A DNA stretch of 64,000 nucleotides. Source: Oscillospiraceae bacterium (GTDB taxonomy: Bacteria > Bacillota_A > Clostridia > Oscillospirales > Oscillospiraceae). The DNA lies in contig JAFTKA010000010.1 in NCBI GenBank assembly GCA_017456105.1, positions 1-64,000 on the forward strand, read 5' to 3'. A program made the translations under genes and the position numbers. Below, piece by piece: positions 44,064-52,241 of this stretch (the first letter of the stretch is position 1; each line of letters begins with the position of its first letter). The notes below the pieces were generated by a model. That model was not told the DNA's origin. It saw only the letters and a list, made by a program, of their open reading frames with translations, and made no database searches.

Positions 44064-45071
44064 TTATAAGAGGGGCACGCCGGCCTTTTCACAGGCCTCA
44101 ATGGTGGCTTGATCCCATACGCTGGACTGTACTTCACCGATATGGCAGCAATTCAGCATCAGCATACACAGCCGGGACTGGCCGATACCGCCGCCGATGG
44201 TCAGGGGCAGTTCGTTATTGAGAAGCATTTTGTGGAAAGGAAGCTCTCTGCGGTCGTCGCAGCCGGAAATGCTCAGCTGCCGATCCAAAGCCTCTGCGTC
44301 CACACGGATACCCATGGAAGAAAGCTCCAGGGCTCTGCCCAAAACCTCGTCCCAGAAGAAGATGTCGCAGTTTAATTGCCAGTCATCGTAGTCGGGGGCC
44401 CGCTTGTCGTGGGGCTTGCCGGAACGAAGACGGCCGCCGATCTGCATAATGCAGGCGGTATGATGCTCCTTAAGATATGCCGTTTCCCGCTCTGAGCCGG
44501 TCATGTCCGGATACAGATCCTCCAGCTCCTGGGTGGTAATGAAAGATACTTCCGGGTCAAGGTTTACCCGCAGCTGGGGAAAACGCACGTGCAGTCGGTC
44601 ATTGGTGTTGCAAATAGCCTTGACAATAGCACGAACGATCAGCTTCAAATAATCCAAATTCCGGTTTTCTTTTGTAATGATCTTCTCCCAGTCCCACTGG
44701 TCCACATACAAAGAGTGGACATTGTCCAGCTCCTCATCACGGCGAATGGCATTCATATCCGTGTACAGGCCGTTGCCCACACTGAAATGATACCGCTTCA
44801 GAGCCAGCCGCTTCCACTTAGCCAGGGAATGGACCACCTGAGCATCTGCTCCGACTGCGGGAATATCAAAGGACACAGGGCGTTCTACGCCGCTGAGGTT
44901 GTCGTTCAGACCGGAATTTTCGGTAACGAACAGAGGTGCTGACACCCGCTTCAAATTTAACGCACCGGAGAACTCGTCCTGAAAAGTCTGTTTAATATAG
45001 GCAATGGCCCGCTGGGTATCATAGGCGTCCAGGGCAGGACGATACCCTTCAGGAATGAACACTTTATTCAT
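44064..45071 (-). CDS. asnA: aspartate-ammonia ligase AsnA
   Basis: This 335-aa enzyme makes asparagine from aspartate, ATP and free ammonia, unlike glutamine-dependent AsnB. It has a class II aminoacyl-tRNA-synthetase-like fold with FVTENSGLNDNLSGVERPV, LYVDQWDWEKI and the C-terminal GGGIGQSRLCMLML. I start at ATG 45071 (AAGGTGG upstream). Use of free ammonia suggests the cell lives with ammonium available. Confidence 0.96.
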   Translation of the reverse strand: MNKVFIPEGYRPALDAYDTQRAIAYIKQTFQDEFSGALNLKRVSAPLFVTENSGLNDNLSGVERPVSFDIPAVGADAQVVHSLAKWKRLALKRYHFSVGNGLYTDMNAIRRDEELDNVHSLYVDQWDWEKIITKENRNLDYLKLIVRAIVKAICNTNDRLHVRFPQLRVNLDPEVSFITTQELEDLYPDMTGSERETAYLKEHHTACIMQIGGRLRSGKPHDKRAPDYDDWQLNCDIFFWDEVLGRALELSSMGIRVDAEALDRQLSISGCDDRRELPFHKMLLNNELPLTIGGGIGQSRLCMLMLNCCHIGEVQSSVWDQATIEACEKAGVPLL

Positions 45072-45145
45072 AGTACTTGCCACCTTCCCTTTTATATAGG
45101 TTTCATTGTATTCATTTTTTGGAAGAAATCAAGTACTAATTTATT

Positions 45146-46345
45146 TCAGCCTATCCCAAAGAACCCCTGTGGCCTTGCCTGCTCCTGTGTGGCAGATTGG
45201 ATCTGCTCACCAACGGTTACGGAAAGCTGTAGCGTCTTGCCTTTTCTGTAGATCGTCAGCTTTAACACATCTCCAGGCTGGGCTTTGGATACAGCTTGGG
45301 ACAGTTCATTTCTGCCTGAGATCTCCGTGCCGCCAATGGCGGTAATAATGTCATTGACCTGTACGCCTGATGCCTCAGCAGGACCGTCCTCCACCACTGA
45401 CCGGACCGCTGCACCCTTGGGCAGGCCGTAGCTTTGTGTTTCTTCACTCACATCGGTTACGGATACGCCAATATAGGGCTTTGCAACATACCCTTTTTCA
45501 ATGATGCTTTCCACAATGGAGCGAATGGAATTGATGGGGATCGCAAAGCCGATATTATCGATGGAAGCCTCCGACCCGGAGCTGGAATACTTGGCATTGG
45601 TTACACCGATCACCTCTCCGTAGAGGTTAAACAATGCCCCTCCGGAATTACCCGAATTGATGGCACAGTCGGTCTGGGTCAAATTCATGGTAGCTCCGTT
45701 GGACATGGTGATCTCCCGGTCCATGGCACTGATGGCTCCGGAGGTTAAGGAAAAGGTCAGCTCTCCCAGGGGATTTCCAATGGCCACCACACTGTCGCCC
45801 ACATTCATATTGTCGGAATTTCCCAACACAACAGGGGAAAGCTTCTCCGCTTCCACCTTTAATACCGCGATATCGTTAGACTCATCGTAACCGATAAGCG
45901 TTGCCTGATAGGTAGTACCGTCATACAGAGAAACCGTAATGGTGTCCGAGGATTTGACCACGTGGTAATTGGTCAGGATATAGCCGTCCTCCGTCAGGAT
46001 AAAGCCAGAGCCGGACGCGGCAGAGGTGGTCTGATAACCCCAAAAATTCGTGGTGGTTGCGGTGGTAATACCCACCGTGGAATTGACATTGGCAGCATAC
46101 ACCTCAGCCGGGGTCATCAGCTTTCCCGTGTCGATCTTGACTGTGTCCAGTACTGTATTCTCCCGCTGTCCCTCCAGCACAATGCTCACGTCGTCATCAT
46201 CAGGCAAATCCCGCCAATCATCGGCCATCAGCACCGCCGCACTGACACCGCCGCCCAGCAAACTGCAGGCAAGGGCAAGAGCGATGACTTTTCCTGCGGT
46301 CCAGCCCTTCTTTTTTACGGGCTTACATTCAAATTCGTTTTCCAA
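45146..46345 (-). CDS. membrane-anchored HtrA-type serine protease with PDZ domain
   Basis: This 399-aa surface protease has one N-terminal membrane anchor (about 18-42), a short acidic linker, a trypsin-like domain with triad H128 (TNYHVV), D158 (NDIAVLKV), S234 (GNSGGALF), and one PDZ domain at the C-terminus (about 290-385). It degrades or repairs misfolded envelope proteins. I start at TTG 46345, 8 nt after AAAGGAG; a GTG three codons earlier overlaps that site. A second, divergent copy is at 59547. Confidence 0.93.
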   Translation of the reverse strand: MENEFECKPVKKKGWTAGKVIALALACSLLGGGVSAAVLMADDWRDLPDDDDVSIVLEGQRENTVLDTVKIDTGKLMTPAEVYAANVNSTVGITTATTTNFWGYQTTSAASGSGFILTEDGYILTNYHVVKSSDTITVSLYDGTTYQATLIGYDESNDIAVLKVEAEKLSPVVLGNSDNMNVGDSVVAIGNPLGELTFSLTSGAISAMDREITMSNGATMNLTQTDCAINSGNSGGALFNLYGEVIGVTNAKYSSSGSEASIDNIGFAIPINSIRSIVESIIEKGYVAKPYIGVSVTDVSEETQSYGLPKGAAVRSVVEDGPAEASGVQVNDIITAIGGTEISGRNELSQAVSKAQPGDVLKLTIYRKGKTLQLSVTVGEQIQSATQEQARPQGFFGIG

Positions 46346-46452
46346 AATATTCACTCCTTTGGTTATTACTGCTATATTCTATTTTACCAAGGAACCCTTA
46401 AACAATGCTAAAATTTCGCAAACAGTTTGTAACCAAAGGCAAAAGGATCTGT

Positions 46453-46488
46453 AAATAAAAAATGAAGGGCGTGCTAAGCACGCCCTTC
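46453..46488 (-). terminator. terminator of the LTA synthase-like gene
   Basis: An 11-bp stem GAAGGGCGTGC/GCACGCCCTTC with a 3-nt loop is followed on the minus strand by ATTTTTTATTT. Confidence 0.9.
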
Positions 46489-46491
46489 CGG

Positions 46492-48405
46492 TCATCTAAC
46501 GCGTTTATAATAATCTGATGTGAGCAAAAGGTTGCTGACATTGATATATTGCAGAATTTTATCCGTCTTTTCCTGCATCTGTTCTTCTGAGATGAATTTT
46601 TCCGAGCGGATCAAAACCGGATCGCCGTTATCATTAATCTCGCAAACTGTTTCGGCTGTGATCCAGCTTCCGTCCGGGAAATAGGCATAACCCTCGTAAT
46701 TGGGGTCAAAGGCGTCCTGTCCCAAATATTGATAGGGAGAGTCAATACCCAGCAAATTCAGCATAGTGGGCAGGAAGTCCGAGGTATTCAGCACCTTGTC
46801 CACTTCCATGGCTTCACAGTCTGCAGACCATACAAAGCAGGGTGTTTTCTCAAGGAGCAGGGTGTTGTCCACACCGGAGTGTGCCAATAGCTCCTCCATG
46901 TTCTTGTAGCCGTAGGTATAGTGATCCGTAACGGCTATGATCACCGTGTTTTCCAGCTGACCCTTCTGCTCCAGCTCCTGCAAAAGTCTTGCGAACATAT
47001 CGTCCACCAGCTTTGCCTTGACTCTGGCACAGTCCTCTTCCTCACTGGCGTACTTGCCCCGGTAGTCAGGATATTTCTTTAGGGCGTAGTGGCTCAGCAC
47101 CTCATTGTACTTATAGCTCAGGTGAGCGGACCGGGTAATGATGGTGTTGAAGGTAGCACCTTCCCGGAAGAACAGACCGTTAAGTTCCTCATTTTCAAAC
47201 AGCAGGCAGTCATCAAACAGAGCATCTTCGTCTTCCTCATAATCTTCATAGCAGACATAGGAATTGTAGCCCATAGCCGGCTCGAAAACACCGCGGCTGT
47301 AGAAGCTGGGCTCATTATAGTGGAACACCTCGGCAGAATAGCCGTTTGCGGTCATCTGGGAGGCAAAGGACTGCTTATAAGAGTTGGTTACATAGTCAAA
47401 CACATACCGGCCTGTGGTAGGAAGATAAATGCCTGTATTGATGGTAAATTCCGTATTCAGGGTGCGGGCACTGCCATAGCCGGGTGTGTAAAAATTGGTA
47501 AAGTTCACGCCCTCATTCATCAGGCGGCACAAGGTGGGAGTCTCCTCCTCGGTAACCATCCAATCGTCTATCGATTCCATCAGTACCAGCACCACGTTCT
47601 TTCCCGCGAAAGCACCGGTCATTTCATTTTCGGTCTTTTCGGGACGCTCGGCAAAATACTCCGAAACCTCGGAAACCTGCTTGTTCACGGAACGTCGGTA
47701 TTCGCCGGACAGAGGATATAAAGTATTCGACCAAATATCACGCATGGTCAGATGGTATACACCGCACATATTGTAGACCCGCTTGGCGTCATACATGATC
47801 TCATAGGCAGCTCTGTAAGAAGAGGACTGACCGTACTCAGAACGAGTGCCCCAAATATTTCTGTCCCGCAGGGTCAATACCTTGGGCAGCATAAAAAGAC
47901 CCACGATCATCACGGCAGCCAACAGAAGATACGGCAGCCGGAGCAGGATCTTTCCGGTATTTCTGGGATAAAAGCGGATAAACACATAGCCAATAACCAG
48001 CATCAAAGCACTGGTGATCCACCAGATGGGCGTAAAGGAACGCAGTACATCGCCAAGGAAAACCGCACCCTCACCGGCATACAAGATGGCGGAGATCCAC
48101 ATCATTTTGTCAAACACCTGGAAATAGCCCGCCTGGGCAATGGTCCACAATGTGAATATATAATAGGTGATGCCAAAGACCCATCTGCCGACCTTTCTGG
48201 GCAGCAGAAGCACCAGGCTTGCCAGTAAAACAGACCAAATCAGGCCAAAGGCCAGGCAAAGCAGATCGTCAGAGCCCAGCAAAACAAAGGCCAACAATTC
48301 CACAAGGAAATAAGCTGAACCAAGATAAAGCATATTTAATAAGAAATGCCGCACAGAAAAGGGCTGATCGGCCCTGTATACGCGTCTTAGAAAATTCTTA
48401 AACAA
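46492..48405 (-). CDS. LTA synthase family sulfatase-fold membrane protein
   Basis: This roughly 637-aa protein has five N-terminal membrane helices (to about residue 180) and an extracellular alkaline-phosphatase/sulfatase domain. The nucleophile region is LVLMESIDDWM ... GSARTLNTEF, where the Thr would accept glycerol phosphate, and later metal ligands are in AVTDHYTYG. It probably makes a polyglycerolphosphate-like polymer or transfers phospho groups to envelope glycans. Start is uncertain: TTG 48405 has GAGG upstream and follows a possible promoter (TTGTAT, 17 nt, TAATAT); GTG 48420 and TTG 48468 are alternatives. Confidence 0.87.
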   Translation of the reverse strand: MFKNFLRRVYRADQPFSVRHFLLNMLYLGSAYFLVELLAFVLLGSDDLLCLAFGLIWSVLLASLVLLLPRKVGRWVFGITYYIFTLWTIAQAGYFQVFDKMMWISAILYAGEGAVFLGDVLRSFTPIWWITSALMLVIGYVFIRFYPRNTGKILLRLPYLLLAAVMIVGLFMLPKVLTLRDRNIWGTRSEYGQSSSYRAAYEIMYDAKRVYNMCGVYHLTMRDIWSNTLYPLSGEYRRSVNKQVSEVSEYFAERPEKTENEMTGAFAGKNVVLVLMESIDDWMVTEEETPTLCRLMNEGVNFTNFYTPGYGSARTLNTEFTINTGIYLPTTGRYVFDYVTNSYKQSFASQMTANGYSAEVFHYNEPSFYSRGVFEPAMGYNSYVCYEDYEEDEDALFDDCLLFENEELNGLFFREGATFNTIITRSAHLSYKYNEVLSHYALKKYPDYRGKYASEEEDCARVKAKLVDDMFARLLQELEQKGQLENTVIIAVTDHYTYGYKNMEELLAHSGVDNTLLLEKTPCFVWSADCEAMEVDKVLNTSDFLPTMLNLLGIDSPYQYLGQDAFDPNYEGYAYFPDGSWITAETVCEINDNGDPVLIRSEKFISEEQMQEKTDKILQYINVSNLLLTSDYYKRVR

Positions 48406-48545
48406 AACAATACGCCTCACAAAAACATAATCCAGATCGATATTACCACAACCAACAAAAAAATACAAGAGATATCCTATTTTTTGTTCAATCGAGCTAT
48501 CTCAAACATAGAAAACAGTTCTTTTGAAAAAAAAAGAAAAATAGC

Positions 48546-48574
48546 TTGACAAACCGTACCTCGATGGCTATAAT
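48546..48574 (+). promoter_or_regulatory. consensus promoter of the tRNA-Thr/tRNA-Tyr operon
   Basis: TTGACA (48546-48551), a 17-nt spacer and TATAAT (48569-48574) match consensus perfectly, 20 nt upstream of tRNA-Thr. Confidence 0.92.
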
Positions 48575-48594
48575 AAGCGTGTTCTGTTTGAGCC

Positions 48595-48670
48595 GCCGGT
48601 ATAGCTCAGTTGGTAGAGCAGCTGATTTGTAATCAGCAGGTCGGGGGTTCGAGTCCGTCTACCGGCTCCA
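48595..48670 (+). tRNA. tRNA-Thr (TGT)
   Basis: Acceptor GCCGGTA pairs with TACCGGC, the anticodon loop is TTTGTAA (TGT, Thr), the T-loop GGTTCGAGTCC is present, and discriminator T is followed by an encoded CCA. Confidence 0.96.
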
Positions 48671-48699
48671 GACAGGCAGCCAAACAGAGAACTGAATAT

Positions 48700-48784
48700 G
48701 GGGGAGTTCCCGAGTGGCCAAAGGGGACAGACTGTAAATCTGCTGCGTATCGCTTCGATGGTTCGAATCCGTCCTCCCCCACCA
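48700..48784 (+). tRNA. tRNA-Tyr (GTA)
   Basis: This 85-nt type II tRNA has acceptor GGGGGAG/CTCCCCC, an anticodon loop containing CTGTAAA (GTA, Tyr), a long variable arm, T-loop GGTTCGAATCC and encoded ACCA. It lies 29 nt after tRNA-Thr in the same transcript. Confidence 0.96.
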
Positions 48785-48820
48785 CAAAAAGTCCAACACC
48801 TTTTGGTGTTGGACTTTTTG
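48785..48820 (+). terminator. terminator of the tRNA-Thr/tRNA-Tyr operon
   Basis: AAAAAGTCCAACACC pairs with GGTGTTGGACTTTTT around loop TTTT directly after the tRNA-Tyr CCA. Confidence 0.93.
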
Positions 48821-48826
48821 TGCTGT

Positions 48827-48916
48827 GGACGGATTCGAAAGGCGGCTCTTAGCGACAGTCCGGTGGACTGTCGCAACCGCCGTGGCTTTTCCTCAGAAAA
48901 GCGAATCCGTCCTCCC
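48827..48916. repeat. hairpin cassette A, ends copy the tRNA-Tyr 3' end
   Basis: An outer perfect 11-bp stem GGACGGATTCG (48827-48837)/CGAATCCGTCC (48902-48912) encloses GGCGG/CCGCC, a 10-bp hairpin (48852-48861 with 48865-48874, loop GGT) and a 7-bp hairpin (48885-48891 with 48896-48902). The right end, 48902-48916, is an exact 15-nt direct copy of tRNA-Tyr positions 48764-48778. No reading frame. Confidence 0.78.
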
Positions 48917-48920
48917 TATC

Positions 48921-49100
48921 TCATTTCTCGAAAGGGCGACACCAGTCCGCAGACTGGTGTAAAAATTGAGAGCTAGCGAGCAATTTTTAGCCCGTGGCAG
49001 AATCCATTGATTGCAGAGTGCAAGCCGTAGGCTTGTGAAATGCAATCAATCATTTGTGCCAACCGCCGTGGCTTTTCCGCTTCAAAAGCGAATCCTCCCT
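48921..49100. repeat. hairpin cassette B beside cassette A
   Basis: It contains a 9-bp hairpin (48939-48947 with 48952-48960), an 8-bp stem (48961-48968 with 48981-48988) enclosed by GGGC/GCCC, and a 10-bp stem (49006-49015 with 49041-49050) with an inner 6-bp hairpin. It shares a 19-nt block with cassette A (49060-49078 equals 48874-48892) followed by the common end AAAAGCGAATCC (49084-49095). No coding capacity is seen in the 449 nt between tRNA-Tyr and the ygjV gene. Confidence 0.72.
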
Positions 49101-49175
49101 GCCCATAATGAATACGGCCATATATAAAATATGCACCTGATTCCCTTTTGGACTCAGGTGCTATTCTTTTTCCCC

Positions 49176-49204
49176 TTGCACTCACCCATTCCTTTTGGTA
49201 TGAT
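49176..49204 (+). promoter_or_regulatory. promoter of ygjV-like gene
   Basis: TTGCAC (49176-49181), a 17-nt spacer and TATGAT (49199-49204) lie 30 nt before the ATG. A hairpin GCACCTGA/TCAGGTGC (49130-49161), followed by a T-rich stretch, precedes it. Confidence 0.65.
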
Positions 49205-49233
49205 ATAGAAAACACAAAGAAGGAAACATACTT

Positions 49234-49782
49234 ATGACACCTATCGAAATTATTGCCCAAATCGTCGGCATTATCGCCATGGCCTTTAATATTCTGTCCT
49301 ACCAGTTCAAAAAGAAGCGTGCGGTGATCACCGCACAGCTTCTGGGTGCCGCCTGCTTTAGCATCAATTTCCTGCTGCTGGGTGCGGTGGTAGGTGGAAT
49401 CCTCAATATCCTGGCCGCAATTCGTGCCGTGGTTTTCCTGTTTAAGGATAAGCTGAAAACCGACAAATGGCCCTGGCTGATCGGATTTATCCTATGCTAC
49501 ATTGCCGTGTATATCCTGAACTTCACCGCATTCGGCAAAGAACCTACCCCCGTCAATCTGATCGTGGAGGTTCTGCCGGTCATCGGCATGGTGGCTCTGA
49601 ACATTGGCTTTATGCAAAAGTCCTCTGCCGGAATCCGGAAATTCGGTCTCATCAGCTCCCCTGCCTGGCTGATTTACAACATCGTAGCCTTTTCCTGGGG
49701 TGCGATCATTTGTGAGACTCTGTCTCTGATCTCCATCTTCATTGGAATGTTCCGAAATGACAAGCAAACAGCAAATTCATAA
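49234..49782 (+). CDS. YgjV family membrane protein
   Basis: This 182-aa inner membrane protein has about six helices. The first segment IEIIAQIVGIIAMAFNILSY and the paired aromatic/Gly-rich helices match the YgjV group (Imp_YgjV), whose function is unknown. It is probably cotranscribed with the AIM24 gene 14 nt downstream. Confidence 0.85.
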   Translation: MTPIEIIAQIVGIIAMAFNILSYQFKKKRAVITAQLLGAACFSINFLLLGAVVGGILNILAAIRAVVFLFKDKLKTDKWPWLIGFILCYIAVYILNFTAFGKEPTPVNLIVEVLPVIGMVALNIGFMQKSSAGIRKFGLISSPAWLIYNIVAFSWGAIICETLSLISIFIGMFRNDKQTANS

Positions 49783-49796
49783 AGGAGGCTCTATTT

Positions 49797-50516
49797 ATGA
49801 TTCGGTATGAAATTGAAGGCGGTAATCTGCCTGTTGTAATTTGTTACCCTGAAGCCGGACAGACCCTCTGCTCCGAAAGCGGTGCTATGAGCTGGATGTC
49901 CGACAATATGGAAATGGCCACACAAGCCGGTGGCTTCAAAAAAGCCTTCGGCCGCCTGTTCTCCGGTGAATCCGTGTTTCTAAACGAATATACCGCCCGG
50001 AACGGCACCGGTATGATCGCCTTTGCTTCCTCCTTCCCCGGCTCTATTATTCCCTTTCAGGTAACGGAGGGTCAAAGCATTATCGTACAAAAGAAGGGCT
50101 TTTTGGCCATGGAGAAGGGTCTGGAGCTGTCCGTATACTTCCAGAAAAAACTGGGTAAGGGCTTCTTCGGCGGTGAAGGCTTCATCATGCAAAAGGTCTC
50201 CGGTAACGGTATGGTCTTTCTTGAAATCGACGGCTACTGCAAGGAATATGAGCTTGCTGCCGGTGAGAGCATTGTGGTGGATACCGGCTATCTGGCGGCC
50301 ATGAGTGAAAGCTGCACCATGGACATTCAGACCGTCAAGGGAGCAAAGAACGTCCTCTTTGGCGGAGAGGGTCTGTTCCACACAAGGATCACCGGCCCGG
50401 GCAAGGTTTACCTGCAGTCCATGCCCATTATCAACACCGCACAGGTGCTGACTCCCTACATTAAGATCAACACCGGCAGTGATGACGGTGGCATTAAGAT
50501 CAATTTTGGCGACTAA
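49797..50516 (+). CDS. AIM24/TIGR00266 family protein
   Basis: This 239-aa all-beta protein has repeated GE/GG turns (GEGFIMQKVSGNGMVFLEI, GGEGLFHTRITGPGKVYLQS) typical of the TIGR00266/AIM24 beta-prism family. Bacterial members are cytosolic and of unknown function. AAGGAGG precedes the ATG. Confidence 0.9.
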   Translation: MIRYEIEGGNLPVVICYPEAGQTLCSESGAMSWMSDNMEMATQAGGFKKAFGRLFSGESVFLNEYTARNGTGMIAFASSFPGSIIPFQVTEGQSIIVQKKGFLAMEKGLELSVYFQKKLGKGFFGGEGFIMQKVSGNGMVFLEIDGYCKEYELAAGESIVVDTGYLAAMSESCTMDIQTVKGAKNVLFGGEGLFHTRITGPGKVYLQSMPIINTAQVLTPYIKINTGSDDGGIKINFGD

Positions 50517-50546
50517 AAAATCGGGACTTTACAGTCCCGATTTTTT
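50515..50546. terminator. bidirectional terminator
   Basis: AAAAAATCGGGACT pairs with AGTCCCGATTTTTT around loop TTAC between the convergent AIM24 and Fe-S genes. T-runs lie on both strands. Confidence 0.93.
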
Positions 50547-51228
50547 ACGTTTCATCGATAATCTCTCCGTCTGTAGAAATGGTAACCACTTGCCAGGGGA
50601 TCATTTTTCCGCTTTCCTGCAAGGCCTTTTTTACGGCAAACTCGATTCCTCCGCAGCAGGGTACTTCCATGCGGACAACCGTTACGGATTTAATGTCATT
50701 GTTCTTAAGGATCTCCGTCAGTTTGATGGCATAATCCACGCTATCCAGTTTCGGGCAGCCAACCAACGTGATATGATCCTTAATAAATTTCCGGTGGAAA
50801 TCCGCATAGGCGTAGGCGGTGCAGTCCGCGGCCACCAATAGCTTTGCCCCGTCAAGCCAGGGAGCCTTGAGCGGCACCAGCTTGATCTGTACCGGCCACT
50901 GGCGAAGCTGGGACTGGGTCTGTACAGGCTCGGCAGGCTCCGTATGAAGCCGGATAACCTTTGCCGTAGAGCCAGGGCAAGTGCCACCCTTTTGCCCTTT
51001 AGCGGCCAGCACAGCCGCCTCATCGTAGGGTGCAGCCTCCCGCTCCACAAAGGTGATCGCCCCCGTGGGACAGGCGGGCAGACAGTCGCCCAAGCCGTCG
51101 CAGTAGTCGTCCCGCAAAAGTGCCGCCTTGCCATCTACCATACCGATAGCACCTTCATGGCAGGCCTTGGCACAAAGGCCGCAGCCGTTGCATTTCTCCC
51201 GGTCGATCTCAATGATCCTGCGTACCAC
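50545..51228 (-). CDS. 4Fe-4S ferredoxin-domain protein with Cys-rich C-terminal domain
   Basis: This 227-aa protein has an N-terminal two-cluster ferredoxin domain (CNGCGLCAKAC and CDGLGDCLPACP) and a C-terminal domain with Cys in VAADCTAYAY, VGCPKLDSVD and VPCCGG. I know this architecture from clostridial loci beside Crp/Fnr-type regulators and hybrid-cluster protein (hcp), where it may be an electron donor. Here no hcp is present. It lies 1 nt after the zinc-ribbon gene in a divergent operon from the crp-type gene. Confidence 0.85.
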   Translation of the reverse strand: MVRRIIEIDREKCNGCGLCAKACHEGAIGMVDGKAALLRDDYCDGLGDCLPACPTGAITFVEREAAPYDEAAVLAAKGQKGGTCPGSTAKVIRLHTEPAEPVQTQSQLRQWPVQIKLVPLKAPWLDGAKLLVAADCTAYAYADFHRKFIKDHITLVGCPKLDSVDYAIKLTEILKNNDIKSVTVVRMEVPCCGGIEFAVKKALQESGKMIPWQVVTISTDGEIIDET

Positions 51229-51229
51229 C

Positions 51230-51481
51230 TTATGCCCCCCTCTCCTTTTGGGATTGCAGTATTTTCATCATATACTCGTACATTTCCTCACCCACACATT
51301 TCTTGGCATGCTTACACCATTGCACGCAGCTGAGAGTGTCATTATAGGCCACGAAGCCGCAATGCTCGCAGGCCATTTTCTCGTCGATGGAAAACATTTC
51401 GATCTCGTGTCCGCATTGGGGACATACCTTTTCAATAATCGTAGGTGTTTTGGGTCTTGCCTGACAACCGTGCATCGTCAT
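51230..51481 (-). CDS. small Cys-rich zinc-ribbon protein
   Basis: This 83-aa protein has CPQCG/CEHCG zinc ribbon pairs and a second motif CVQWCKHAKKC near the C-terminus. I recognise the family as a partner of the Fe-S protein that follows, but its function is not known. It may bind iron or zinc, or form a redox switch. The start codon ATG 51481 has AAGGAAG upstream. Confidence 0.78.
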   Translation of the reverse strand: MTMHGCQARPKTPTIIEKVCPQCGHEIEMFSIDEKMACEHCGFVAYNDTLSCVQWCKHAKKCVGEEMYEYMMKILQSQKERGA

Positions 51482-51498
51482 AAAAACACTTCCTTTCC

Positions 51499-51527
51499 TT
51501 GACTTTCTGGGGATATTCTACTATACT
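51499..51527 (+). promoter_or_regulatory. promoter of the Crp/Fnr gene
   Basis: TTGACT (51499-51504), a 17-nt spacer and TATACT (51522-51527) place the start near 51534, so the palindrome lies at about +8 to +24 of this transcript. Confidence 0.75.
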
Positions 51528-51541
51528 TAAGAAAAAGAATA

Positions 51542-51557
51542 TGTTGGAATTCCAACA
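51542..51557. promoter_or_regulatory. 16-bp palindromic operator, likely for the Crp/Fnr regulator
   Basis: TGTTGGAATTCCAACA is a perfect palindrome in the intergenic region of the divergent genes. It sits downstream of the crp promoter. It is centred about 41.5 nt upstream of a possible minus-strand start set by TAGAAT (51515-51520), the classic Fnr activation position. Confidence 0.68.
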
Positions 51558-51569
51558 AAGGGGTAATTT

Positions 51570-52232
51570 ATGGAAAAATATTTTGATCTGATACTTACAA
51601 ATCCCCTGTTTTCCGGGATCTCAAAGGAAGATTTAAAAAATCTTCTGTCCTGTCTGTCTGCAAAAACCACCGAGATTCCTAAAGGCGAGCCCGTTTTTTT
51701 GGAGGGAGACCCGGCAGGCTTTGTGGGCTTTGTATTGGAAGGTGCGGTGCAGATCGTCCGGGACGATTTCTACGGCAACCGCAGTCTTTTAGCCGTAAGT
51801 CAAGCAGGAGAGGTGTTCGGCGAGGCCTTTGCCTGTGCCAATGTGGATACAATGCCCGTCAGCGGCTACGCCGTACAAAACTGTAAGATCCTTTGGCTTA
51901 ACTGTCGGAGAATGCTGACGGTCTGCACCAATGCCTGCGGTTTTCACAATATGCTGGTGCAGAATCTGTTGCAGGTGGTTGCCCAAAACAACCTGCTTTT
52001 AGGCCGGAAGATCCAGTTTATGTCCGGCAAGACCACCCGGGAAAAGCTGATGACCTATCTTTTGGACCGGGCAAAGCAGGCAAACAGCCGGGAGTTTACC
52101 ATTCCCCTGGACCGGCAGGCATTGGCGGACTTTTTAGGTGTGGAACGCAGTGCCATGTCTGCGGAGATCAGCAAGCTGCGTGCAGACGGTGTTTTGGAAA
52201 GCAAAGGCTCTTGGTTTCGACTGAGTCAATAG
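51570..52232 (+). CDS. Crp/Fnr family transcriptional regulator
   Basis: This 220-aa regulator has an N-terminal cyclic-nucleotide-binding-like domain (1-125, with GEPVFLEGDPAGFVGFVLEG) and a C-terminal winged helix-turn-helix (QALADFLGVERSAMSAEISKL, about 180-200). The N-terminal Cys cluster of E. coli FNR is absent, so it may sense a ligand such as haem-NO or a redox signal in another way. Clostridial relatives near hcp-type genes regulate nitrosative stress. It is divergent from the zinc-ribbon/Fe-S operon and 9 nt upstream of an aldo/keto reductase gene. Confidence 0.9.
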   Translation: MEKYFDLILTNPLFSGISKEDLKNLLSCLSAKTTEIPKGEPVFLEGDPAGFVGFVLEGAVQIVRDDFYGNRSLLAVSQAGEVFGEAFACANVDTMPVSGYAVQNCKILWLNCRRMLTVCTNACGFHNMLVQNLLQVVAQNNLLLGRKIQFMSGKTTREKLMTYLLDRAKQANSREFTIPLDRQALADFLGVERSAMSAEISKLRADGVLESKGSWFRLSQ

Positions 52233-52241
52233 GAGGTAGTT

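Noticed and set aside
48827..49100. A possible CRISPR array.
   Set aside because: Repeats are unequal, not regularly spaced and form different hairpins; no cas genes are in the window.
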